Shown piece by piece: positions 10,451 through 18,634 of a DNA stretch of 64,000 bases (position 1 is the stretch's first letter; the number at the start of each line of letters is the position of its first letter). A program made the position numbers and the translations under genes. The stretch is from positions 1 to 64,000 of the forward strand of contig JAOAPV010000088.1 of NCBI GenBank assembly GCA_025463055.1, read 5' to 3'. The notes under the pieces were generated by a model that was not told the DNA's origin, searched no databases, and worked only from the letters and a program-made list of their open reading frames with translations. This stretch comes from Candidatus Acidiferrum typicum. Its GTDB lineage: Bacteria; Acidobacteriota; Terriglobia; Acidiferrales; UBA7541.

Positions 10451-12376
10451 ATGTGGTGCACAACACGGAGGAAGATCTCTATCAATTTACGACGGCAAAA
10501 AAGGCGGCTCGTTGTCGCTGCATTTTTCACTGTACTCGTCGCGTTTTCGACATCGCTTGCGGAAGATATGCCGGCGTTGAACCGCGACGCCGTTCTCGGA
10601 CATTTAAACGCAGTCATCACCTGGTATCGTGATGCCACAACCAGGGTGCAGGCGACGGGTCTGCCAAGCGATGCGATTTATGAGGACACCACACGAAACC
10701 TGGCGGCCGAAGCGGTGCGCCTGGCTTTTCAGTCCGCGCGAGCGGAAGCAGCATTGATTGAAGCGAACGAAAAAACTCCGAACGCGAACCAAGCACCCAA
10801 GCCGCCTGCGCAGAAGCAAAATCTATCGCAGGTTGCGGCACAAATCGCTGCGGAGATCGACGACATACAAACCAGACTCGACCAGGTGAATAAACAGCTT
10901 GCCTCCGCCCCGGCAAGCAAGAGAAAAGCTTTGCTCGCACAACGCGAGAGGCTGCAAGGGGAATTATCGCTGGATAAAGCTGTACAAGATGCGGTGCAAA
11001 AAATGGCGGCGTTTGCGGAAGACAGCACGGATACAGGCGAGGGCTTGGAAGGCAGCATTAACCAACTGGCTCGATCGGTGCCGGAAGTGTTCGCGGACAA
11101 AGCCGTATCCAAAGCAACTGCGAAGCCTACTTCTGCTCCTTCTCCGCTAGCTAATTCTTCCGGTTTGATTGGCCAGGCGCTCACGTTGCTGGGGCGCATG
11201 CGCAGCGTGCACGACATCGATCAAATGATTAAGGAGACTGAGCATTTGCGGCAAGACGCGGAGAACTTGAGAAAGCCGCTTCGCGACACTTTACTTGCGA
11301 TCGTTCAACGCGGGCGCGATCTGGCCAATCAGTCGGACACTCCCGAAAACACGGGAGCAGCAGGTCCACGCCGGCAATATCAGGACCTCATCACCAAGTT
11401 CAAGCAACTATCGAGCGCTTCCATGCCTCTCAGCCAGGAAACCTTGCTTCTCGAGCAGAGCCGCGCGACATACATAGAGTGGCGACGATCGATTGTGCGC
11501 GAATCCACGGACACGCTGCGCTCAGTGCTGGTACGTGTGATCGGTATCGCTCTGGCCCTTGGAATCGTCGCGATTCTATCCGAGGTGTGGCGCAAGCTGA
11601 CGTTCCGCTACATTCGCGAGCCGCGGCGACGGCGCCAGTTTCTGCTGTTGCGCCGGTTTGTGATGTATTTCCTGGTTGGGGTTGTGCTGATCACGGGCTT
11701 CGTGAGTGAGTTCAGTTCGCTAGCCACCTTCGCCGGCTTTGTCACTGCGGGCATTGCTGTGGGTTTGCAAGCCGTTCTTCTCTCCGTGGCGGCATATTTT
11801 TTCGTGGTCGGGCGATACGGAATCCGTGTCGGCGATCGCATCAGCATCGCAGGCGTGACCGGCGACGTCGTCGATATCGGTCTGGTGCGTTTATACATTA
11901 TGGAGCTGGCGGGTGTCGGTGTGGATCTCGATCCTACCGGCCGGATCGTCGTATTCTCAAATTCCGTGTTGTTTCAGGCGGGCACGCCGCTCTTCAAGCA
12001 GATTCCCGGCACGGAGTACGCCTGGCATGAACTCGCCGCCACGCTGGCTCCCGGCGGCAACTACAAGCTGGTGCAAGACAAAATCTCCAACGCGGTGAAT
12101 TTCGTTTACGAACAATATCGCGAGAGAATTGAGCGCCAGCTGGCCGGCATCGAGCGCCAGACCGAAATACAATTGAAATCACCAAAACCGGAATCCAAAC
12201 TCCAGCTTTCGGACACGGGGGTGGAATTCGTCGTCCGCTATCCGGTGGATATCCGCACGGCATCCGAAATCGATGACCACCTCACACGGGCGGTTGTTGA
12301 GCTGGTGAACAGCGATCCGGAGCTGAAGAACGCTATTGCGGGCACGCCTAAGATTCGTGCGGCTGTTAGAGGTTAG
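10451..12376 (+). CDS. MscS family mechanosensitive channel with long N-terminal periplasmic region
   Basis: ATG 10451, with AGGA six bases upstream, gives 641 residues starting with a Sec signal peptide that ends near LVAFSTSLA. Residues about 30-340 form a long helical, coiled-coil-prone region (for example ALLAQRERLQGEL). Three membrane segments follow (about 358-380, 403-421, 424-453); the last is Gly/Ala-rich, as in the MscS pore helix. The cytoplasmic beta domain (VGDRISIAGVTGDVVDIG) and a mixed C-terminal domain complete it. It would open on membrane tension during osmotic downshock. The in-frame extension to 10259 overlaps the divergent nitroreductase gene and is unlikely. Confidence 0.9.
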   Translation: MWCTTRRKISINLRRQKRRLVVAAFFTVLVAFSTSLAEDMPALNRDAVLGHLNAVITWYRDATTRVQATGLPSDAIYEDTTRNLAAEAVRLAFQSARAEAALIEANEKTPNANQAPKPPAQKQNLSQVAAQIAAEIDDIQTRLDQVNKQLASAPASKRKALLAQRERLQGELSLDKAVQDAVQKMAAFAEDSTDTGEGLEGSINQLARSVPEVFADKAVSKATAKPTSAPSPLANSSGLIGQALTLLGRMRSVHDIDQMIKETEHLRQDAENLRKPLRDTLLAIVQRGRDLANQSDTPENTGAAGPRRQYQDLITKFKQLSSASMPLSQETLLLEQSRATYIEWRRSIVRESTDTLRSVLVRVIGIALALGIVAILSEVWRKLTFRYIREPRRRRQFLLLRRFVMYFLVGVVLITGFVSEFSSLATFAGFVTAGIAVGLQAVLLSVAAYFFVVGRYGIRVGDRISIAGVTGDVVDIGLVRLYIMELAGVGVDLDPTGRIVVFSNSVLFQAGTPLFKQIPGTEYAWHELAATLAPGGNYKLVQDKISNAVNFVYEQYRERIERQLAGIERQTEIQLKSPKPESKLQLSDTGVEFVVRYPVDIRTASEIDDHLTRAVVELVNSDPELKNAIAGTPKIRAAVRG

Positions 12377-12549
12377 GTTTTGCGTCTCGGTGAATGTTAG
12401 ATATTCGGGGGGACGGGCGCAATTTCGACGAGAGAATTAGGTATGCTCTCTAATTTGCAGATGGCAGAATGAGATGTAACTGTTTGTAACCAGCTTTGTC
12501 GCCCCGCTCTTCCATCCGGCCTCGCGCTTAGCAGTTATGAGGTAGTTTT

Positions 12550-13914
12550 ATGGAACACGCGCTCGGAGTGCATCGCCTGCACTTCGCCTTCACAATCACC
12601 TTTCACTACATTTTCCCCCAGTTGACCATGGGCTTGGCCCTGCTCATCGTTTATTTGAAAACGAAAGCGTTGCGCACCAACGACGAACACTACAACCGGG
12701 CTACGCGCTTTTGGGCGCGCATCTTCGGCATCAATTTCGCTGTCGGTGTGGTGACAGGAATCCCTATGGAATTTCAGTTCGGCACGAACTGGGCGGCCTT
12801 TTCCAGGGCCGCTGGCGGCGTTATTGGACAGACGCTGGCCATGGAAGGAGTGTTTTCGTTTTTTCTGGAGTCCACTTTTCTGGGCTTACTTTTGTTTGGC
12901 GATAAAAAGCTCGGGCGCATTGGCCATTGGTGGGCCGCCTTTCTCGTTTGGCTGGGCTCATGGCTCTCCGGGTATTTCATTGTGGCGACCAATGCTTGGA
13001 TGCAATACCCGACCGGCCATCGGGTTGATTCTCACGGCCAAATAGAACTCGCCAACTTTTGGCAACTCGTTTTGAACAAGTGGGTCATGTGGGAGTATGC
13101 GCACACCATGCTTGGCGCCGTGCAAACCGGTTGCTTCGTGATGGCCGCGGTCGGCGCATTCTATTTGCTCACCCAGCGTCACGAGTCTTACGGAAGAACC
13201 TTTGTGAAGAGCGGTGTGCTGGTTGGCGTAGTGGCAGCAATCCTGCAACTTTTCCCCACTGGCGATGAGCAAGGAAAGTTGATCGCCGATCACCAGCCGG
13301 TCACGCTGGCGGCCATGGAAGGACTGTTTGAATCTCAAAAAGGCGCGCCTGTGGTCCTTATCGGACAGCCCGATCTTCAAAAACGGCGGCTTGATAATCC
13401 GATTCAAATTCCGGACATGCTGAGCTTTCTGACCTATCGGGAATGGAAGGCCAACGTCCGGGGACTCGATGCGTTTCCGCAGGACCAATGGCCCGACATG
13501 ATCCTGCTTCTCTATTACAGCTATCACGTTATGGTTGGGCTCGGCACAATTTTCATTGCCGTGATGCTGTTAGCCGCGCTAATGCTGTGGCGCGGGAAAC
13601 TCTACGTTTCGCGCGGGATGCTTTGGGCGCTCATGGTTTGCGTGCCGCTGCCGTACATTGCGAATACCGCAGGATGGATGACCGCGGAACTCGGCCGGCA
13701 GCCCTGGCTTATTTACGGGCTGATGCGCACCGCGCACGGCGTCTCGCCGCAGGTCGGCGCCGGAAATGCTTGGTTCACGCTGATTGGTTTCATGGGCTTG
13801 TATACCGTGCTGGGTATTCTGTGGTTGTTTCTCGTTTATCGCGAAATCGAGGACGGACCCGAGTCTGAGGAAGTCGTGCATAGCGAGCCTGCGGTGGTCG
13901 AGGCCGCGGACTGA
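12550..13914 (+). CDS. cydA: Cytochrome bd ubiquinol oxidase subunit I
   Basis: The 454-residue heme-bearing subunit of the high-affinity terminal oxidase. His19 in TFHYIFPQLTMG is the expected heme b595/d axial ligand, and the conserved GRQPW motif lies near residue 380. The Q-loop is shorter than in E. coli CydA (total length 454 against 522), so this is the short-loop type. It is followed after ten bases by cydB. No cydX-like small gene or cydDC transporter is present here. The enzyme reduces O2 to water using quinol under low oxygen. Confidence 0.97.
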   Translation: MEHALGVHRLHFAFTITFHYIFPQLTMGLALLIVYLKTKALRTNDEHYNRATRFWARIFGINFAVGVVTGIPMEFQFGTNWAAFSRAAGGVIGQTLAMEGVFSFFLESTFLGLLLFGDKKLGRIGHWWAAFLVWLGSWLSGYFIVATNAWMQYPTGHRVDSHGQIELANFWQLVLNKWVMWEYAHTMLGAVQTGCFVMAAVGAFYLLTQRHESYGRTFVKSGVLVGVVAAILQLFPTGDEQGKLIADHQPVTLAAMEGLFESQKGAPVVLIGQPDLQKRRLDNPIQIPDMLSFLTYREWKANVRGLDAFPQDQWPDMILLLYYSYHVMVGLGTIFIAVMLLAALMLWRGKLYVSRGMLWALMVCVPLPYIANTAGWMTAELGRQPWLIYGLMRTAHGVSPQVGAGNAWFTLIGFMGLYTVLGILWLFLVYREIEDGPESEEVVHSEPAVVEAAD

Positions 13915-13924
13915 GGATCGCAAG

Positions 13925-14968
13925 ATGGGAACTCTCTGGTTTTGCCTTGTCGCTATGATGCTCATCGTATACGTCCTGCTGGATGGCTTCGATCTTGGGG
14001 CAGGCGCAATTCACCTGCTGGTCGCAAAGACAGACGAAGAGCGCCGCCAAGTTCTGGCAAGTGTCGGTCCCGTCTGGGACGGCAATGAAGTGTGGCTAAT
14101 CGCGGCTGGCGGCACGCTCTTTTTTGGCTTTCCTGCACTCTACGCCAGCGGCTTTAGTGGATTCTATTTGCCGCTGATGATTGTTCTGTGGCTGCTGATT
14201 TTCCGCGGAATCTCCATCGAATTTCGCAATCACGTGACCAGCCGAGTGTGGCACCCTTTCTGGGATTTTCTGTTTTCCGCATCGAGCTTCCTCTTGGCCG
14301 TTTTCTTTGGCGCAGCACTGGCTAATGTTGTTCGCGGTGTTCCGCTCGACTCCACCGGCTATTTCTTCGAGCCGCTGTGGACGGACTTCCGCCTCGGGGA
14401 ACAAACGGGAATTCTGGATTGGTACACAATCTTAGTCGGAGTGTTGGCGCTCCTCGTCTTGGTAATGCATGGGGCTTTGTGGGTCCAAATGAAGACTACG
14501 GGCGCGGTGAATCAGCGCTCCGCAAAGATCGCCTCTAACGTATGGTGGGGCGTACTCATCCTCACTGCGGTGGTGACCGTGATTACTTTCAAGGTTCAGC
14601 CGCAAGTGAAAGAAAATTTCGTCACTTGGCCATTGGGATTGCTCTTTCCATTTTTGGCCATCGCGGGGATTGTCGGCGTGCGCTTTGAGCTGGTGAAGCG
14701 CGACGAACGCAAAGCGTTTTTCGCCTCTTGCGGGTATTTGGCTGGAATGCTGGCCAGCGTCGTCTTTGGCCTGTATCCGCTGGTTCTACCCGCGCGCAAT
14801 CCTATTTATTCGCTGACTGTCTCCAGCGCGAAAGCGGGAGACTATGGCCTTAAGGTTGGCATAGTGTGGTGGACGTTCGGGATCCTGCTCGTGGCCGGAT
14901 ACTTCATATATACGTACCGGTCTCTCGCCGGCAAGGTCGTGGTCGCGAAGAATCAAACTCATCTTTAA
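13925..14968 (+). CDS. cydB: Cytochrome bd ubiquinol oxidase subunit II
   Basis: ATG 13925 gives 347 residues that begin directly with the first membrane segment, as usual for CydB. The longer frame from 13784 would overlap cydA and is rejected. Typical segments are LLDGFDLGAGAIH and GPVWDGNEVWL, with eight or so membrane helices. It partners CydA. Confidence 0.96.
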   Translation: MGTLWFCLVAMMLIVYVLLDGFDLGAGAIHLLVAKTDEERRQVLASVGPVWDGNEVWLIAAGGTLFFGFPALYASGFSGFYLPLMIVLWLLIFRGISIEFRNHVTSRVWHPFWDFLFSASSFLLAVFFGAALANVVRGVPLDSTGYFFEPLWTDFRLGEQTGILDWYTILVGVLALLVLVMHGALWVQMKTTGAVNQRSAKIASNVWWGVLILTAVVTVITFKVQPQVKENFVTWPLGLLFPFLAIAGIVGVRFELVKRDERKAFFASCGYLAGMLASVVFGLYPLVLPARNPIYSLTVSSAKAGDYGLKVGIVWWTFGILLVAGYFIYTYRSLAGKVVVAKNQTHL

Positions 14969-15050
14969 GTCTTTAAGCAGTAACTGCGTGAAACCGGTTG
15001 GGGCGTGCGTGTTGACTCCGAGAATGCCTCGGCGTAGCTTGGACATTGCT

Positions 15051-15461
15051 ATGAACTTGCGGCGAATCGCCAATTTTCAGCGCCAAGCCATCGCGAGTGT
15101 CATTCTGCTTGCGATGCTGATTGCGCCGCTTTGCGCGCCGCTTTGTGGCTCGCGCGTGTGTGCCAACTCATCGACGGAGACAGAAGATTGCCACGGCTCC
15201 GTCGCCGCAAACGCCGAGACGCAAGAGATGGACATAGGCGCCGCTCGCGCCTGCGCCTTGAGCGAGTTGCCCACGGCGGCGCTCAATAGGACGACAAGCT
15301 CGCCTGAGCGACTAAAGCAAGTTTTCGCGGCGCACGCATCCGCAAATGTTTTGTTCGTCGCGCGAGCTGCTCTGATTGTGGTGAATAGCGGCGTTCACCG
15401 CCCTGATAGCGAACCTCATCTCAAAAACAGCTACGTCCAAGCAGCCGTCCTCCGAATCTGA
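15051..15461 (+). CDS. Small exported Cys-containing protein preceding the multicopper oxidase
   Basis: ATG 15051 gives 136 residues with a signal peptide or N-terminal anchor (AIASVILLAMLIAPL), directly followed by four cysteines within about 35 residues (PLCAPLCG, RVCAN, EDCHG) and a fifth in RACAL. The C-terminal half is soluble. It lies 100 bases upstream of the multicopper oxidase in the same direction. The Cys spacing and location suggest a periplasmic copper-binding or stress protein; this is inference from context. An upstream in-frame start at 14988 is possible but gives a poor signal sequence. Confidence 0.6.
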   Translation: MNLRRIANFQRQAIASVILLAMLIAPLCAPLCGSRVCANSSTETEDCHGSVAANAETQEMDIGAARACALSELPTAALNRTTSSPERLKQVFAAHASANVLFVARAALIVVNSGVHRPDSEPHLKNSYVQAAVLRI

Positions 15462-15560
15462 TTCTTTCCCCAGTTTCTCTTCATCGAAACCATTTGACGA
15501 AAACATGTCCTGGGCGCCTCTGCGTCCGCGTAACCCTTACGTCGAACACAGGAGAACGAA

Positions 15561-17054
15561 ATGAGCGGAACACGAAGGAGATTCTTCCACGATGCTGCGA
15601 TATTTGGGGCTGGTCTATTCGGGTTTAGTTCGCAGCTTCGAGCAGAGCAGACGCCGGGAGCCCGCATTTCACGTAGCCACCCGCGCAATGAAGCCTCACC
15701 CAGTCTGCCGGCCGCCGCATCGCCCCCGATTGTGACGCCGGATATACCCGACCTTCCATTTCGTATGGATGGCAACGTCAAGGAATTTCATCTCATCGCC
15801 GAGCCCGTAAAACAGGAAGTTGTCCCCGGCCGAACCGTTGATTTGTGGGGTTACAACGGAAGCGCTCCGGGACCCACGATTCAAGTTACCAGCGGTGATC
15901 GCGTCCGCATCATCGTAGATAACCACCTTCCCGAGGCGACCTCGATGCACTGGCACGGCTTCGAGGTTCCCGTCGAAATGGACGGTGCGCCGGGCGCAAG
16001 CCAAGACCCGATCGCGCCTGGCGGCAGATTCGTCTACGAGTTCACTCTCCACCAGGAAGGCACCTACTTCTACCACTCGCATATGGCCATGCAGGAAATG
16101 ATGGGAATGATCGGTGCGTTCGTGATGCACCCAAAGAATGCTTACAAGCCGCGTGTCGACAGAGACTTCCTGATCATTCTCCAGGAATACGCCATCTTGC
16201 CAAATATCACCGTTCCCAACTCGATGAATATGGAATTCAACTGGCTCACATTCAACGGTAAATCGGGGCCTGCGACGACTCCCTTGATCGTCCGGCACGG
16301 TGAACGCGTACGGATTCGCCTGATTAACCTCGGCATGGACCACCATCCGATCCACCTCCACGGCCATCAATTTGTTGTCACGGGAACAGAAGGAGGACGA
16401 CAGCCAGAATCGACCTGGGGGCCGGGAAACACCGTGCTCGTGGGCGTGGCGCAATCGCGCGATGTCGAGTTTGTCGCAAACAATCCCGGCGACTGGATGC
16501 TGCACTGCCATCTCCCTCACCACATGATGAACCAGATGGCGTCGATGGTCGGCCCGATGTCACGCCGAAATGGAATGCCCGCGGGCCTCGACATGGAACG
16601 CGGTATGGGGATGCTGCGGCAAGGAAGCGCCACGTCTGAGGAAAACGGTCCAAGCCTGGGTCGCGGACTGGGCGTCGGTTCGACTTTCGAACAGCGCGTA
16701 TCGAACTCCCCGCTCAAAGCCGGAAGTCCGATGCAGCGCCAAGATATGCCGGGCATGCAGCGCCAGGGAATGCAAATGGGCCAACCCGAAGTTAGCAAGG
16801 ATGCGAATTCCGTGCCGGGCTTTCCGCAGGATGCATTCATGGAAGGTCCCATGATGACGATGGATCAAATGGTTGACAAACCTGAAAACTTCGGGCTCCG
16901 CCCCGGATGGAGCGGCTTCATGGCGGGAATGATGACGTTCGTACGAGTCCTGCCTCCCGACAAGTACGACCACATCATGGAACTTCGAAAAAAGCAGGAA
17001 GGCAAAAAGCCAATAGAGATGGACATGCCGGGGATGGAGCACAAACATGAATAA
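15561..17054 (+). CDS. Two-domain multicopper oxidase with Met-rich C-terminal tail
   Basis: The start has a clear AGGAG site. A Tat signal (TRRRFFHDAA) precedes residue 35. Copper-site motifs: HWHG near 129-132 and YHSHM near 172 in the first cupredoxin domain; HHPIHLHGH near 261 and HCHLPHH near 314 in the second, with a Met axial ligand soon after. Only one domain lies between the first and last motifs, so there are two rather than three cupredoxin domains. About 170 residues follow with many Met residues (for example MQRQDMPGMQRQGMQMG and EMDMPGMEHKH), as in copper-resistance CopA/CueO proteins. It probably oxidises periplasmic Cu(I). The tolC-like start overlaps its end. Confidence 0.92.
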   Translation: MSGTRRRFFHDAAIFGAGLFGFSSQLRAEQTPGARISRSHPRNEASPSLPAAASPPIVTPDIPDLPFRMDGNVKEFHLIAEPVKQEVVPGRTVDLWGYNGSAPGPTIQVTSGDRVRIIVDNHLPEATSMHWHGFEVPVEMDGAPGASQDPIAPGGRFVYEFTLHQEGTYFYHSHMAMQEMMGMIGAFVMHPKNAYKPRVDRDFLIILQEYAILPNITVPNSMNMEFNWLTFNGKSGPATTPLIVRHGERVRIRLINLGMDHHPIHLHGHQFVVTGTEGGRQPESTWGPGNTVLVGVAQSRDVEFVANNPGDWMLHCHLPHHMMNQMASMVGPMSRRNGMPAGLDMERGMGMLRQGSATSEENGPSLGRGLGVGSTFEQRVSNSPLKAGSPMQRQDMPGMQRQGMQMGQPEVSKDANSVPGFPQDAFMEGPMMTMDQMVDKPENFGLRPGWSGFMAGMMTFVRVLPPDKYDHIMELRKKQEGKKPIEMDMPGMEHKHE

Positions 17055-18429
17055 TCTCACTACGCCCGTGAAGTTTATGGAACTAACGCGACCCCTACTC
17101 TGCTTTTCCTGCGCTCTGTTGCTGGTCACCTTGCCGGGCCGGGCGCAAGCTCCACGTTCCGAGCAGAAGACGATCACACTCGAAGAACTGCAACAGATGG
17201 CCTTACAGAACAACCCGACGTTCGCGCAATCGGCCGCCAACATCCAAGCGGCGGAAGGCAGGAAGAAGCAGGCGGGACTCTACCCGAACCCAACCGTGGG
17301 CTACCAGGGCGAACAAATTAGAGGGGGCGCGTTTCACGGGGGCGAGCAGGGATTTTTCGTTCAGCAGGACATCGTGCTGGGTGGAAAGCTGGGCCTGAAC
17401 CGAAAGATTTTTGACCAGGAGCTCAAACAGGCAGAAACAGAGGCCGACGAGCAGAAACTGCGCGTAGTCACCAACGTGCGGATGGCCTACATCCAAGCGT
17501 TGGCTGCCCAGCAGACCGTGGAGTTGCGGCAAAACCTTAGCAAGCTTGCGGACAACGCTGTCGAAACTTCCCATCAGCTCGCGAATGTCGGCCAAGCGGA
17601 TGCTCCAGACGTCCTCGCGTCGGAAGTGGAGGCGGAGCAGGCCGAGCTCAGCGTCACCATGGCCCAACAGAACCAGCAGCGCGTTTGGAAAGCCATGGCC
17701 GCTGTCGTGGGGAATCCGCGGCTTCCCTTGATGAAGCTCGAAGGAAAACTCGAGGACACGCCGCCGGTCAACGCGGAAGAACTGGTCGAGGAAATCATCA
17801 ATGAAAGTCCTGCGGTTAGAATCGCTGAACTCGGTGTCAAACGAGCGGAAGCTGCGTTGGCCCGGGAAGAACGGGAACCCATTCCCAACCTGCAACTCCG
17901 CGGTGGCCTGCAGCAGAATGGCGAATTGTTGTCCGGGCCTAACGGAGGATCTGTCGGACTGCAGAGCTTCGCTAGCGTAGGGGTGAGCATTCCAATTTTT
18001 AACCGCAACCAGGGAAACATTGCTACCGCGAAGGCCGATGCCGAGAGGGCAAGGCGCGAAGTGGAGCGCGTGAAGCTCCTTTTGCGCGAACGAGCGGCGA
18101 GCGTCGTCCAAAACTATACCTACTCGCAGACTGCGGTCGACCGTTACAAGAACCAGATGATACCCAGGGCGCAGAAGGCCTACGAGATGTACAGCAAAAA
18201 ATACCAACAGATGGCTGCGGCTTATCCGCAGGTCCTCATCGCTCAGAGAACCCTGATGCAGCTCGAGGTCTCCTACGTCACTGTGTTGGAGAGTTTCGCG
18301 ACGAGCTCATTGTCTCTGCAGTCCTACTTGCTCACGGACGGCCTCGAAGCTCCTGCGCAGCCAGGCGGCATGGACAAGCCAGTGCGTGAGGTCAACGTCC
18401 CTCTCCCGATGGGTGCCAGCCCCCAGTAA
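17047..18429 (+). CDS. TolC family outer-membrane efflux protein
   Basis: 460 residues; the ATG overlaps the multicopper oxidase stop by eight bases, so they are coupled. A signal peptide (LCFSCALLLVTLPGRAQA) is followed by two repeats of the outer-membrane efflux domain, each with long coiled coils (for example from about residue 130 and 330) and the IPIFNRNQGN segment typical of CzcC/CusC-like proteins. No RND pump or membrane fusion protein is nearby, so its inner-membrane partner is encoded elsewhere. Context suggests copper export. Confidence 0.92.
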   Translation: MNNLTTPVKFMELTRPLLCFSCALLLVTLPGRAQAPRSEQKTITLEELQQMALQNNPTFAQSAANIQAAEGRKKQAGLYPNPTVGYQGEQIRGGAFHGGEQGFFVQQDIVLGGKLGLNRKIFDQELKQAETEADEQKLRVVTNVRMAYIQALAAQQTVELRQNLSKLADNAVETSHQLANVGQADAPDVLASEVEAEQAELSVTMAQQNQQRVWKAMAAVVGNPRLPLMKLEGKLEDTPPVNAEELVEEIINESPAVRIAELGVKRAEAALAREEREPIPNLQLRGGLQQNGELLSGPNGGSVGLQSFASVGVSIPIFNRNQGNIATAKADAERARREVERVKLLLRERAASVVQNYTYSQTAVDRYKNQMIPRAQKAYEMYSKKYQQMAAAYPQVLIAQRTLMQLEVSYVTVLESFATSSLSLQSYLLTDGLEAPAQPGGMDKPVREVNVPLPMGASPQ

Positions 18430-18634
18430 GAGGTGAGCACAGGGGCCCGACTACCCGGGTGCCTGACTGCTACGGGTGGCGAGTGCGAAACACTAGTACC
18501 CCGGTCACGTTGACCTACTTAAAATTTGCCCGGTACTGTCAAAGTAGGGCGTATCCGTGTGCGCGGCCGCACCTGTGGGGAGCCGTCTCCGCGCTACGTA
18601 TAGCCAGCTAAAAGAAAAGGGCGTTTCCCCTTCC

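Noticed and set aside
17203-18207. 334-codon minus-strand frame within the TolC-like gene
   Set aside because: It is a shadow of high-GC coding sequence; the TolC frame has all family features.
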